Shown in pieces: positions 55,808 to 63,823 of a stretch of DNA of 64,000 bases (its first letter is position 1; each line of letters starts with the position of its first letter). The position numbers and the translations under genes are program-made. The DNA comes from Burkholderia sp. PAMC 26561 (GTDB lineage Bacteria > Pseudomonadota > Gammaproteobacteria > Burkholderiales > Burkholderiaceae), in NCBI RefSeq assembly GCF_001557535.2, contig NZ_CP014306.1:2232001-2296000 (forward strand), given 5' to 3'. The notes below the pieces were generated by a model that was not told the origin of the DNA, made no database searches, and saw only the letters and a list, made by a program, of their open reading frames with translations.

Positions 55808-57208
55808 ATGCCACACGTATTGATTGTCGATGACGATCCCAGTACCCGCGAGGCACTAGCCGCGATCATCGGCGAAGACGGACTGACGACAGCAACTGCC
55901 GGCGACCTGCGCGAAGCGCGGATTCAACTCGTGCGCCAGACGCCGGACGTCGTGTTCACCGACCTCAAGCTGCCCGATGGCTCGGGCGTCGACCTGTTCG
56001 AGGACCTCGATCCGCGCTCGGGCGTGGAGATCATCGTCATCACGGGACACGCGACCGTCGAGTCCGCGGTGAACGCGTTGAAGATGGGTGCGACGGATTA
56101 CCTCGTCAAACCTATCAACATGCAGCGCGTGAAGGCCATCTTGAGCCGTCTGCCGCGTCCAGGTGACCTGAAGGCCGAGATCGGCACCTTGCGCGGCGAA
56201 CTGCGCCGCATGGGCCGTTTCGGCCTGATGCTCGGCAATTCGCCGGCCATGCAAACCGTCTACGACCAGGTTGGCCGCGTGGCGCCCACAGCCGCTTCCG
56301 TGCTGCTGATCGGCGAGTCGGGAACCGGCAAGGAAGTCGCGGCGCAGACACTGCACGAGCTGAGCCTGCGCCGCAAGCACTCGTTCATTGCGGTGAATTG
56401 CGGGGCGATATCGCCGAACCTGATCGAATCGGAGATGTTCGGGCACGAGCGCGGGTCGTTCACCGGCGCCGATCGCCAGCACAAGGGTTATTTTGAACGG
56501 GCGAACGGCGGCACGCTGTTCCTCGACGAAATTACCGAGATGCCTATCGAACTGCAGGTGAAGCTCTTGCGCGTGCTCGAAACGGGCATGTTCATGCGCG
56601 TCGGGACGACCAAGGAACTGGAAACCGATGTTCGCCTGATCGCCGCGACCAACCGCGATCCGGAGCAGGCCGTGCTCGAAGGGAAGATGCGCCTCGACTT
56701 GTATCACCGGCTCAACGTGTTCCCGATCAACCTGCCGCCGTTGCGGGACCGCGGTACCGACGTCGAATTGCTGGGTCAGGCGTTCCTCGACGAGCTCAAT
56801 TCGCGCTACAACACGAAGAAGACGTTCCCGGCAGCCGTGCGCGACATGCTGGCGTCGTATCCGTGGCCGGGGAACGTGCGCGAGCTGAAGAACTACGTTC
56901 AGCGTGCGTACATCATGTCGGGCGCGGAATCGGACAGCACGGCGACCGTGCCGCTGCAGATCTCGTTGTCGAAGCCATCGGCGGGAACGGCCGTGACGAT
57001 TCCGTTCGGCACGTCGCTCGCCGAAGCGGATCGTCAGTTGATCCTGGCGACCCTCGAACAATGCGGCGGTGTGAAAACGCGTGCGGCCGAGATCCTCGGC
57101 ATCAGCCTGAAGACGCTTTATAACCGGCTGGTCGAATACGGCGATGACGCGGCTAACAAGGCTGCGGAAAGCGAAGCCAGTGAAGTAGGCGACGCAGGCA
57201 ACCGCTGA
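55808..57208 (+). CDS. NtrC-type sigma-54 response regulator
   Basis: A 466-residue regulator: receiver (residues 1-115; DDD at 8-10, Asp52 in FTDLKLPDGSG, Lys in YLVKPI), AAA+ (about 140-370; Walker A GESGTGK at 169-175, GSFTGA at 216-221, GGTLFLDEI), and Fis-type [25 protein letters not shown] at the end. It should activate sigma-54 promoters upon phosphorylation. No kinase gene is next to it, so it is an orphan. Its recognition helix is nearly identical to that of the 52901-53971 activator. TATAAT at 55552-55557 may be part of a sigma-70 promoter for it. Confidence 0.95.
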   Translation: MPHVLIVDDDPSTREALAAIIGEDGLTTATAGDLREARIQLVRQTPDVVFTDLKLPDGSGVDLFEDLDPRSGVEIIVITGHATVESAVNALKMGATDYLVKPINMQRVKAILSRLPRPGDLKAEIGTLRGELRRMGRFGLMLGNSPAMQTVYDQVGRVAPTAASVLLIGESGTGKEVAAQTLHELSLRRKHSFIAVNCGAISPNLIESEMFGHERGSFTGADRQHKGYFERANGGTLFLDEITEMPIELQVKLLRVLETGMFMRVGTTKELETDVRLIAATNRDPEQAVLEGKMRLDLYHRLNVFPINLPPLRDRGTDVELLGQAFLDELNSRYNTKKTFPAAVRDMLASYPWPGNVRELKNYVQRAYIMSGAESDSTATVPLQISLSKPSAGTAVTIPFGTSLAEADRQLILATLEQCGGVKTRAAEILGISLKTLYNRLVEYGDDAANKAAESEASEVGDAGNR

Positions 57209-57227
57209 TCACGTTGTTGCATCGTTG

Positions 57228-57278
57228 ACGCCCGTTCATGGGGACATTGAAAGATGTCTGCTTTGGACGGGCGTTTTT
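57228..57278 (+). terminator. Terminator after the NtrC-type gene
   Basis: ACGCCCGT pairs with ACGGGCGT, enclosing the inner helix GACA/TGTC, followed by TTTTTCG. Confidence 0.82.
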
Positions 57279-57333
57279 CGTTTGCACGCGCAATATGTAC
57301 GCCGATAATGCCTGATGGGTCCTGTGAATCGCA

Positions 57334-57349
57334 GGGCATGGCCCTTGCT
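57334..57349 (+). promoter_or_regulatory. Candidate sigma-54 promoter of the proline-rich gene
   Basis: GGGCATGGCCCTTGCT: GG (57335-57336) and GC (57347-57348) separated by 10 bp, -12 TTGCT fully fitting. Predicted start near 57360; the next gene begins at 57487. Confidence 0.5.
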
Positions 57350-57486
57350 GCAACTGGATGGTGGGCTTAAGCGAGTTGCTTGATATTCGGGCGACTTGCG
57401 ATGCGAACCAAATCGAGAGTCCTTGGCCGGATCCGTTACATCAGGACCGTACGAGTGTCACCATCATAAGATCCAGGGAGCGCGCC

Positions 57487-57705
57487 ATGACCGATCTCAC
57501 CTCGTCTCGAAACCCATTGCGCGCACAGACGCCGCAACCGCCTGATCCGCCGTTCACACCGGAACCGCCTTCGCCGTCCCCACAGGAACCGCCGGACACC
57601 GTTCCCGATCCGACCCGCGAGCCGCCGTCACCGCCTAGCCAGCCGATAGGCGATCCACCGCCGGGACCGAACGAAACACCGCACATGTCCAGCACGTTTC
57701 ATTGA
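57487..57705 (+). CDS. Small proline-rich protein
   Basis: A 72-residue protein, about one third proline, with repeated PPxP and EPPSP units (PDPPFTPEPPSPSPQEPPD). It has no signal peptide or membrane segment and is probably disordered. GGGAG lies 8 bases before the ATG. Unknown role; it follows the NtrC-type gene and precedes another small protein of the same composition class. Confidence 0.6.
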   Translation: MTDLTSSRNPLRAQTPQPPDPPFTPEPPSPSPQEPPDTVPDPTREPPSPPSQPIGDPPPGPNETPHMSSTFH

Positions 57706-57874
57706 TACGACGAGGCGCCGAATTGCTTGAAGGATTTTCCAACACGCTGTAGGCATTACAACGCACGAGGTAACAATGACCTCATCAGTATTTTATCTAA
57801 GGTCATTAATTCTGCTTTTTTTAGCGATTCGCCGCCGACTTAACGCTCCGACGGCCTTCTTCCTGGAGGCATCC

Positions 57875-58132
57875 ATGAGACATCCCGCACTGCGCCGTTC
57901 CGCGCGTCATACGTCTCGCCGTGAGGCACGCGCCGACTCACTCAAATCAGCAATGCCGCCGGAGCCTGAGGTTCCGGCGCCGAATGCGACGACCGACCAG
58001 ACACCACACGATCCCGCCGGACAGAACCGGCCAGCGCCGGGAACGCCGCCTGACGGCGATCACAATCAGGGCGGGGTACGCAAGGAAGGCATCGACTATC
58101 AGCGCGATCTGGGCTCGGAACAAGACGCCTGA
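57875..58132 (+). CDS. Small basic/proline-rich hypothetical protein
   Basis: An 85-residue protein with a basic N-terminus (MRHPALRRSARHTSRREARA) and a Pro/Asp/Gly-rich tail ending YQRDLGSEQDA. TGGAGGC lies 5 bases before the ATG at 57875; a longer frame from 57776 adds a hydrophobic stretch but lacks a ribosome-binding site. No family recognised, likely disordered. May be co-transcribed with the proline-rich gene 170 bp upstream. Confidence 0.55.
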   Translation: MRHPALRRSARHTSRREARADSLKSAMPPEPEVPAPNATTDQTPHDPAGQNRPAPGTPPDGDHNQGGVRKEGIDYQRDLGSEQDA

Positions 58133-58260
58133 GAGGGATAAGCAAAGCGTGTCGAGCGCTCTGGCCTTGCACCAAAATCTTCTGCGCTACACGCCCTTGC
58201 CGCGTGCTTTCGTTCGTTTGTCACATTTATACACAATTTTTATTTTCCAGATTGTAAAAA

Positions 58261-58276
58261 CGGCACGTGTCTTGCA
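58261..58276 (+). promoter_or_regulatory. Sigma-54 promoter of otsA
   Basis: CGGCACGTGTCTTGCA: GG (58262-58263) and GC (58274-58275) with 10 bp between; it fits TGGCACG-N4-TTGCA at all but one position. An AT-rich stretch (58220-58260) lies just upstream, as expected for IHF or bending. Start near 58287, 43 bases before the otsA ATG. Confidence 0.82.
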
Positions 58277-58329
58277 TTGCTATTCCGATCAATTCGAACG
58301 AGCAACGACAACTGAGAGGTAAAGCTGTA

Positions 58330-59772
58330 ATGAGCAGATTGATCGTGGTATCGAATCGCGTCGCGCCGATCCAGGAAGGCAAGCCTGCTGCAGGCGGCCT
58401 GGCGATCGGCGTGCTGGACGCGCTGAAGGAGACAGGCGGTGTGTGGTTCGGCTGGAGCGGCGAGATTGTCGGGGAAGCATCGGCGCCAGTGGTGGAGAAG
58501 CGCGGCAACGTCACGTATGCGACCGTCGGACTGACGCGGCGCGATTATGACCAGTACTACCGCGGCTTCTCGAACGCGACCTTATGGCCAACTTTTCATT
58601 ATCGGAATGACCTGTCGCGGTTCGATCGCGAGGAATACGCCGGTTACGCCCGGGTCAATGCAAACCTTGCACTGCAATTGAAACCGCTGCTCGAACCTGA
58701 TGACATCATCTGGGTCCACGACTATCACCTCCTGCCGTTCGCGCAGGAATGCCGCGCAGCCGGCATCAAGAATCCAATCGGTTTTTTCCTCCACATCCCG
58801 TTTCCAGTCCCTGAAGTCCTCCGCACCGTGCCGCCGCACGAAGAGCTGATCAAGGCGATGTGCAGCTATGACATCGTCGGATTCCAGACCGAGGCGGACA
58901 AGCAGTCGTTTGTGGATTACGTCGAACGCGGCCACCTCGGGCATCTCAGCGAAGACGGCATGTTGCAGGCGCATGGGCACATGTTGAAGGTCGGCGCGTA
59001 TCCGATCGGCATTTATCCGGATGCGATTGCTAAGATCGCCGAGCAATTTTCCAATCGCAAGCCGGTCAAGAGCCTGCGCGACAGCCTGCGCGGCCGCAAG
59101 CTGATCATGAGCGTGGATCGTCTCGACTATTCGAAGGGGCTGGCGGAGCGCTTCCAGGCCTTCGAGCGCCTGCTGCTTCATGCGCCGGGGTGGCATGGAC
59201 GGGTGTCGATGGTGCAGATCGCGCCGCCTACGCGCTCCGATGTGCAGACCTATCAGCGCATCCGGCAGAATCTCGAAGGCGAAGCGGGGCGGATCAACGG
59301 CCGGTTTGCACAACTCGACTGGACGCCGATTCAGTACCTGAACCGCAAGTACGACCGGAACTTGCTGATGGCGCTGTTCCGGCTGTCGCAAGTGGGATAT
59401 GTGACGCCATTGCGCGACGGCATGAATCTCGTTGCAAAGGAATACGTGGCATCGCAAGACCCCGCCGACCCGGGCGCACTCGTGTTGTCGCAGTTTGCCG
59501 GCGCGGCCGACCAGCTGCCGGGCGCGCTCGTGGTCAACCCGTTCGACCTGTCGCAGATGTCGGAAGCGCTGGAACGGGCGTTATCGATGCCGCTCGCCGA
59601 GCGTCAATCCCGTCACACCGACATGATGGCGCCGCTACGCGAGAACAATCTTTCCGTCTGGCGCGATTCCTTCTTGCAGGATTTGCGCAGTGTGGCGACG
59701 GCTGCATCGGTGACGAAGAAAACGGTGCGCCAGGTTTCCGAAGCGAAGCGACCGGCGCGCGTATCGAGTTGA
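58330..59772 (+). CDS. otsA: Trehalose-6-phosphate synthase
   Basis: A GT20 family glycosyltransferase of 480 residues that joins UDP-glucose and glucose 6-phosphate to trehalose 6-phosphate, a step in making the osmo- and desiccation protectant trehalose. Diagnostic are SRLIVVSNRVAP, AGGLAIGVLDALKETGGVWFGWSG, WVHDYHLLPFAQ, VDRLDYSKGL and PLRDGMNLVAKEYVASQ (the donor site). GAGAGG precedes the ATG. otsB is not adjacent. The best sigma-54 promoter of the window lies in front of it. Confidence 0.97.
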   Translation: MSRLIVVSNRVAPIQEGKPAAGGLAIGVLDALKETGGVWFGWSGEIVGEASAPVVEKRGNVTYATVGLTRRDYDQYYRGFSNATLWPTFHYRNDLSRFDREEYAGYARVNANLALQLKPLLEPDDIIWVHDYHLLPFAQECRAAGIKNPIGFFLHIPFPVPEVLRTVPPHEELIKAMCSYDIVGFQTEADKQSFVDYVERGHLGHLSEDGMLQAHGHMLKVGAYPIGIYPDAIAKIAEQFSNRKPVKSLRDSLRGRKLIMSVDRLDYSKGLAERFQAFERLLLHAPGWHGRVSMVQIAPPTRSDVQTYQRIRQNLEGEAGRINGRFAQLDWTPIQYLNRKYDRNLLMALFRLSQVGYVTPLRDGMNLVAKEYVASQDPADPGALVLSQFAGAADQLPGALVVNPFDLSQMSEALERALSMPLAERQSRHTDMMAPLRENNLSVWRDSFLQDLRSVATAASVTKKTVRQVSEAKRPARVSS

Positions 59773-59793
59773 AGCGCTTGCTCCTTCGGTGAA

Positions 59794-59827
59794 GCCCCGC
59801 GCCTGTTCATCCGGCGCGGGGTTTTTT
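59794..59827 (+). terminator. Terminator of otsA
   Basis: GCCCCGCGCC pairs with GGCGCGGGG over TGTTCATCC, followed by six T. Confidence 0.92.
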
Positions 59828-59847
59828 ATTTGCGGTCGGCGTGCACG

Positions 59848-59863
59848 CGGAACGGCTTTTGCG
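59848..59863 (+). promoter_or_regulatory. Candidate sigma-54 promoter of the acidic-protein gene
   Basis: CGGAACGGCTTTTGCG: GG (59849-59850) and GC (59861-59862) with 10 bp between and TTGC at -12. The -24 motif is GGAACG rather than GGCACG. Start expected near 59873, 21 bases before the ATG. Confidence 0.45.
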
Positions 59864-59893
59864 TCGATGCCTACACGCAATCAGGAGGTCATC

Positions 59894-60247
59894 ATGAGTG
59901 GAAGCACTTTGGATCCGGACGAAGAAGGTGGTGTGGAAGTTGGGAAGGGCCATGGAACCGGCGCATTGGGGCCGAGCGATTCCTCGGATAGCGGATCGGA
60001 CGTGCAAGGCGAAAAGCGGTATCCAGGTGATATCGAAGACGAACTCGATCAGCATGCGATCGGCCAGTCCGCAGCGGAGCTGAACAGCGACACGGATCGA
60101 AACGGAACGGGCGAGATGGCATCGGCGGACGGGGACAACAACCTCGAACTCGATTCGGACATCCTGCCCGACGAGGTCGAAGACGAAACCCGTGCAATCG
60201 ACGATGAAACCGCCGACCCGGCCAACGACGAGGAAGAAGAGCCGTAA
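59894..60247 (+). CDS. Small highly acidic hypothetical protein
   Basis: A 117-residue protein, over one quarter Asp and Glu (EDETRAIDDETADPANDEEEEP end), without signal peptide or hydrophobic segment, probably disordered. AGGAGGT lies 4 bases before the ATG. No family recognised. It sits between otsA and the YihY gene, bounded by terminators on both sides. Upstream in-frame extension crosses the otsA terminator and is rejected. Confidence 0.75.
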   Translation: MSGSTLDPDEEGGVEVGKGHGTGALGPSDSSDSGSDVQGEKRYPGDIEDELDQHAIGQSAAELNSDTDRNGTGEMASADGDNNLELDSDILPDEVEDETRAIDDETADPANDEEEEP

Positions 60248-60264
60248 TTTCCGCGGTTCCATGC

Positions 60265-60296
60265 AAAACGGCGCGCCTCGAGGGTGCGCCGTTTTT
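60265..60296 (+). terminator. Terminator after the acidic-protein gene
   Basis: AAAACGGCGC pairs with GCGCCGTTTT, with TTTTTCTTT following. Confidence 0.9.
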
Positions 60297-60399
60297 CTTT
60301 GTGCCTGTCAAGCAGCGTTGTCAGGCAAAGCCCGAACGACCGCCCAGCGACGATTACGCGCTACCATCGCAGAAAAAGAACATCTGCGGGAGCGCGCGT

Positions 60400-61290
60400 T
60401 TGACCACGGCAACCACCAAACCGAAAGAACGAAGGCTGAAATTCTTCTGGTCCTGGATCCAGGAGCCGATCGTCCAATGGTCGCAGGATCATTGCGTCAT
60501 GTTTTCTGCGGCCGTCGCATTCTTCGCGGCGTTTTCGCTTGCGCCAACGCTTGTCATCATCATCGCGGTCGCGAGTATTTTCTTCGGCGCGGACGCGGTG
60601 CAAGGGCGCCTGTTTGGCGAGATCGCGGGTGTCGTGGGCGCGGACGCGGCGCATGGCCTGGAAGCGATCGTCGCAAACGCATGGCACGCCGATATCGCCA
60701 CGCGTACAGCGATTCTTTCCGGCGTGGGCGTGCTGGTCGGGGCATCGGCGACGTTTTCATCGCTGCATACGGCGCTCAACGTGATCTGGCCGGCACCCGT
60801 GTCAAGCACACGCGACAGCATTCTCGCCATCTTGCGCGTGCGGGCGATCTCGTTCGCGTTCGTGGTCGGCGCGGGTTTGCTGATCGTGGCGCTCCTCATA
60901 CTCGATGCCGCCGTGGTCCTCGTCGGACAGTGGGTGCTCGGTACGAGCGGTCCAGCGTTCCTGATTGCGGCGGTTGCTCAACGCGCAATTTCGCTTTTCA
61001 TGATGATGCTGGCGTTTGCGGTGCTGCTGAAATTCCTGCCGAGCTCGCGCATGCAGTGGCGTGACGCGGCGCTGGGCGCCTCGGCGGCGGCGTTGCTTTT
61101 TGAGTGCGGCAAACGCCTCTTTGCGTTCTACCTGCAACACGCGGGCATGACCAACACGTTCGGCGCTGCGGGGTCGCTCGCGATCATCCTGATGTGGCTG
61201 TACTACTCGGCGGCGGTGTTCCTGCTCGGCGCGGAAGTATCGGCAACGGCAGGACGCAGGCGCAGGCAACACGTTTCCGGCTGGCGATAA
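60400..61290 (+). CDS. YihY/virulence factor BrkB family membrane protein
   Basis: A 296-residue inner-membrane protein with about six membrane segments. SQDHCVMFSAAVAFFAAFSLAPTLVIIIAVA is the first conserved segment, and GAAGSLAIILMWLYYSAAVFLLGAEV the last, diagnostic of the family. It was once thought to be RNase BN, a view later dropped; the role is unknown. TTG 60400 is chosen because GGGAG lies 7 bases upstream and the conserved WSWIQEP region starts shortly after. A GTG at 60301 gives 33 more residues but lies inside a hairpin just after a terminator. Confidence 0.88.
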   Translation: MTTATTKPKERRLKFFWSWIQEPIVQWSQDHCVMFSAAVAFFAAFSLAPTLVIIIAVASIFFGADAVQGRLFGEIAGVVGADAAHGLEAIVANAWHADIATRTAILSGVGVLVGASATFSSLHTALNVIWPAPVSSTRDSILAILRVRAISFAFVVGAGLLIVALLILDAAVVLVGQWVLGTSGPAFLIAAVAQRAISLFMMMLAFAVLLKFLPSSRMQWRDAALGASAAALLFECGKRLFAFYLQHAGMTNTFGAAGSLAIILMWLYYSAAVFLLGAEVSATAGRRRRQHVSGWR

Positions 61291-61320
61291 AAAACGCCCT
61301 TGAATTGCTTCAAAGGCGTT
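61288..61320 (-). terminator. Terminator of rpoN
   Basis: Read on the minus strand, AACGCC and GGCGTT enclose TTTGAAGCAATTCAAG and are followed by six T. It lies 25 bp after the rpoN stop and between convergent genes. Confidence 0.75.
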
Positions 61321-61343
61321 GGGTTCAGGCCGGGAAAACCAGA

Positions 61344-62828
61344 TTATGCGCGACGCAACTCGGCCGGCGGCACCTTCATCAGGTGGCGATACTTCGCCAC
61401 TGTCCGGCGCGCAACGATCACACCCTGATCCGCGAGCATCTTCGCGAGGCTGACATCGGAAAGGGGTTCGCTACTGCTCTCCTTTGCGATCATCTCTTTC
61501 AGCAACGCGCGCACTGCAGCGGCCGAACACGTACCGCCGCTTTCCGTGCTCAACTCGCGCGGGAAGAAATGCTTGAACTCGAAAATGCCGCGCGGCGTCG
61601 ACATATATTTGTTACCCGTCGCGCGTGAAATGGTCGATTCGTGGAGTTCGAGCTCATCGGCGACATCGCGCAGGACGAGCGGCTTGAGTGCGATTTCGCC
61701 GTAGTCGAAGAACGCCTTCTGATGTGAAACGATGCACTCTGCCACGCGCTGAATGGTCGTGAAACGCTGCTGTGCGTTGCGGATCAGCCAGCGTGCTTCC
61801 TGCAGTTGCTGGGCGAGCGGTGAACGGCTTGCACCAGCCGATTGCGCGAACAGCTCAGCATACATACGGTGGATACGGGCGCGCGGAAGAACCGCCGGGT
61901 TGATCGTCACGACCCAGTTCTTCTTGACCTGGCGCACGATCACATCGGGAACGACGTAGTTGTCTTCTGCTGCGCCATAGTTCGAACCTGGCTTCGGATC
62001 GAGCTTGCGCACGAGCGCACAAGCCACGCGCAGTTCGTCCGCGCTGCAGCCGATCTTCTTTTGCAACTCGGCTTGCTCACGGCGTGCGAGCCGTTCCAGA
62101 TGATGCATCACGATCTCGATCGCAACAGCGCGTCCCGGCGTATCCGCGTCGAGTGCATCGAGTTGCAGACGCAGGCATTCGGACAACGTGCGTGCGCCGA
62201 CGCCGGGTTTATCGAGCGATTGCACGAGCTTCAGCGCGATGTTCAATTCGGCTTCTGACAATGCCGGTTCGATATCGACGAGCTCGGACAACTCCTGCAA
62301 ATCCTGACGCAAGTAACCGTCGTCATCGAGTGCTTCGATGATCAGTTGCGCCACCGCGCGGTCGCGATCGTTGATTGGATAAAGCCGCAGGGTGTCGTGA
62401 AGCGTTTCATGCAGAGACGGTTCGATGCGAACCCAATCCGCGGGATCGGACCCGTCTCCATCGCCGTTGTTGCGTGTCGATGTACGGCCAAACGGATCGG
62501 AGGAGAACTCGCTCATGGAGTCCTCGTGCGACTGCGAGTCGCTGCTGTCCGAACCATCGTTGCTGCTCTCGGCGGCCATGGGTGCGTCGACCGGTGCGGT
62601 GGCTTCGCCGAGCGAGGGCGTCTCGCTCAGGGAGCTGCCGTTGTCGGTAGAAAGCGCGTTGTCTTCCGCTTGCGTCTCGTCGTACTCGAGGAAGGGATTG
62701 GTATCGAGCGCGTTACGCAATTCCTGCTGAAACTCGAGCGACGAAAGCTGCAGCAGACGAACCGATTGCTGGAGGCGCGGCGTGAGCGCAAGACTTTGCT
62801 TGGTACGTAGTTCGAGGGAAGGCGGCAT
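61344..62828 (-). CDS. rpoN: RNA polymerase sigma-54 factor
   Basis: A 494-residue sigma-54. Region I is Q/L-rich (LRTKQSLALTPRLQQSVRLLQLSSLEFQQEL, residues 6-36). Region II is acidic and variable (about 50-115). The core-binding part follows, and the C-terminal DNA-binding part has the RpoN box ARRTVAKYRH with the ESTISRATGNKYMSTPRG HTH before it. Usually the box ends in E rather than H. It has no lptB/ptsN/hpf neighbours, unlike the usual rpoN locus, so it is probably a second copy. It lies within an island of sigma-54 activators and promoters. Confidence 0.96.
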   Translation of the reverse strand: MPPSLELRTKQSLALTPRLQQSVRLLQLSSLEFQQELRNALDTNPFLEYDETQAEDNALSTDNGSSLSETPSLGEATAPVDAPMAAESSNDGSDSSDSQSHEDSMSEFSSDPFGRTSTRNNGDGDGSDPADWVRIEPSLHETLHDTLRLYPINDRDRAVAQLIIEALDDDGYLRQDLQELSELVDIEPALSEAELNIALKLVQSLDKPGVGARTLSECLRLQLDALDADTPGRAVAIEIVMHHLERLARREQAELQKKIGCSADELRVACALVRKLDPKPGSNYGAAEDNYVVPDVIVRQVKKNWVVTINPAVLPRARIHRMYAELFAQSAGASRSPLAQQLQEARWLIRNAQQRFTTIQRVAECIVSHQKAFFDYGEIALKPLVLRDVADELELHESTISRATGNKYMSTPRGIFEFKHFFPRELSTESGGTCSAAAVRALLKEMIAKESSSEPLSDVSLAKMLADQGVIVARRTVAKYRHLMKVPPAELRRA

Positions 62829-63152
62829 TGCGTGTTGTTCCTCAATGTTGGATCTTTCGTGCGTCCTCTAAAAGCAACACTCGTGCCATGCGAGTGATCG
62901 CCATCATGCAACGTGCGTGAGTGCACGATCCGATAGAGATTTTTCGCATGGATGTTGCCCGTCGTATTCTTGTTCAGGGACTAATTCGCGCACTTTTTAC
63001 ACGCCCATCGGCAAAGCGCGGTGGTCTTGAAGACTGATAGGGGGTGGCTGTCGAGACGCAAACATCACACGTATGAATCGTGCGGTGCGCATTGATGCAT
63101 GGGGTTTTCAGGGTTTAGTCCGGGTCACATTTGCCGATCGCCGCATGCGTCC
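62829..63152. other. Intergenic stretch upstream of rpoN
   Basis: About 320 bp. No convincing gene, terminator or operator. A GG-N10-GC arrangement at 63046-63059 was seen but has a poor consensus. Confidence 0.4.
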
Positions 63153-63168
63153 CGGCACGCTACTTGCG
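63153..63168 (+). promoter_or_regulatory. Sigma-54 promoter of the BON-domain gene
   Basis: CGGCACGCTACTTGCG: GG (63154-63155) and GC (63166-63167) separated by 10 bp; GGCACG and TTGC fit fully. Start near 63179, leaving a leader of about 140 nt before the ATG at 63321. Confidence 0.75.
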
Positions 63169-63320
63169 TTGCTTACCATGCTACCGGTAGCGCTTTGGCA
63201 TAGCCGGTATGAACCGAGCAGGTTAGTGCAGCAAGAAGCTGCGGCCGTACGAGGCGGCCTGCGATCAATCGGGACAGCGGACTCCGCCGTCCTCTTAATT
63301 CGATAAGAAGGAGAATCTCT

Positions 63321-63653
63321 ATGAAGTCGACCCAATTCCTGAAAGCAGCCGGTGGTATCGCTTGCGTCGTGTTTGCGCTGAATGTCAACGCACAGACCGC
63401 TACGCATGCAACAGGTGCTTCCACGTCGATCGGCACGAAGGTCGATGACTCTGCAATCACGACGAAGGTCAAGGCCGAGTTGCTGGGCGCGAAGAACGTC
63501 AAGTCCACGCATATCCACGTGAAGACGCGTGCGGGCGTTGTCTCGCTGACGGGCACGGTGCCGACGGCCGATGACAAGAGCGGTGCTGAAGAAGTCGTGG
63601 CAAAGGTCGACGGTGTCGACTCGGTCAAGAACCATTTGAAGGTCGTTCAATAA
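63321..63653 (+). CDS. BON-domain periplasmic protein (OsmY-like)
   Basis: A 110-residue exported protein: signal peptide MKSTQFLKAAGGIACVVFALNVNA, then one BON domain (DDSAITTKVKAELLGAKNVKSTHIHVKTRAG then VVSLTGTVPTADDKSGAEEVV). BON domains bind phospholipid or other envelope components; OsmY is an osmotic and stationary-phase protein. AAGGAG lies 7 bases before the ATG. The upstream sigma-54 promoter places it in the same putative regulon as otsA. Confidence 0.92.
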   Translation: MKSTQFLKAAGGIACVVFALNVNAQTATHATGASTSIGTKVDDSAITTKVKAELLGAKNVKSTHIHVKTRAGVVSLTGTVPTADDKSGAEEVVAKVDGVDSVKNHLKVVQ

Positions 63654-63823
63654 GACTCACTGAGAGATGCGGGCGGGCTGAGAGCCGTCCGCCTCTTTTC
63701 TGGTTTTATCGAAAAAATTTTTCACGCTGGACACAATTGATCAGAAGTACGAATAAGTAACTCAACGTCCGGGCGCACAGGGATTACTGTAGACGTCCGG
63801 CTTACAAGGAATTGGAGATGACC

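Noticed and set aside
55856..57061. Minus-strand frame of 401 codons opposite the NtrC-type regulator
   Set aside because: Antisense shadow with biased composition; the sense gene is unambiguous.
63045..63059. Second GG-N10-GC arrangement, TGGCTGTCGAGACGC
   Set aside because: The spacing is right, but the -12 element is poor and it lies over 260 bp from the next gene, with a much better motif in between.
63073..63306. 77-codon frame upstream of the BON gene
   Set aside because: No Shine-Dalgarno and no recognisable product; it runs across the sigma-54 promoter at 63153.
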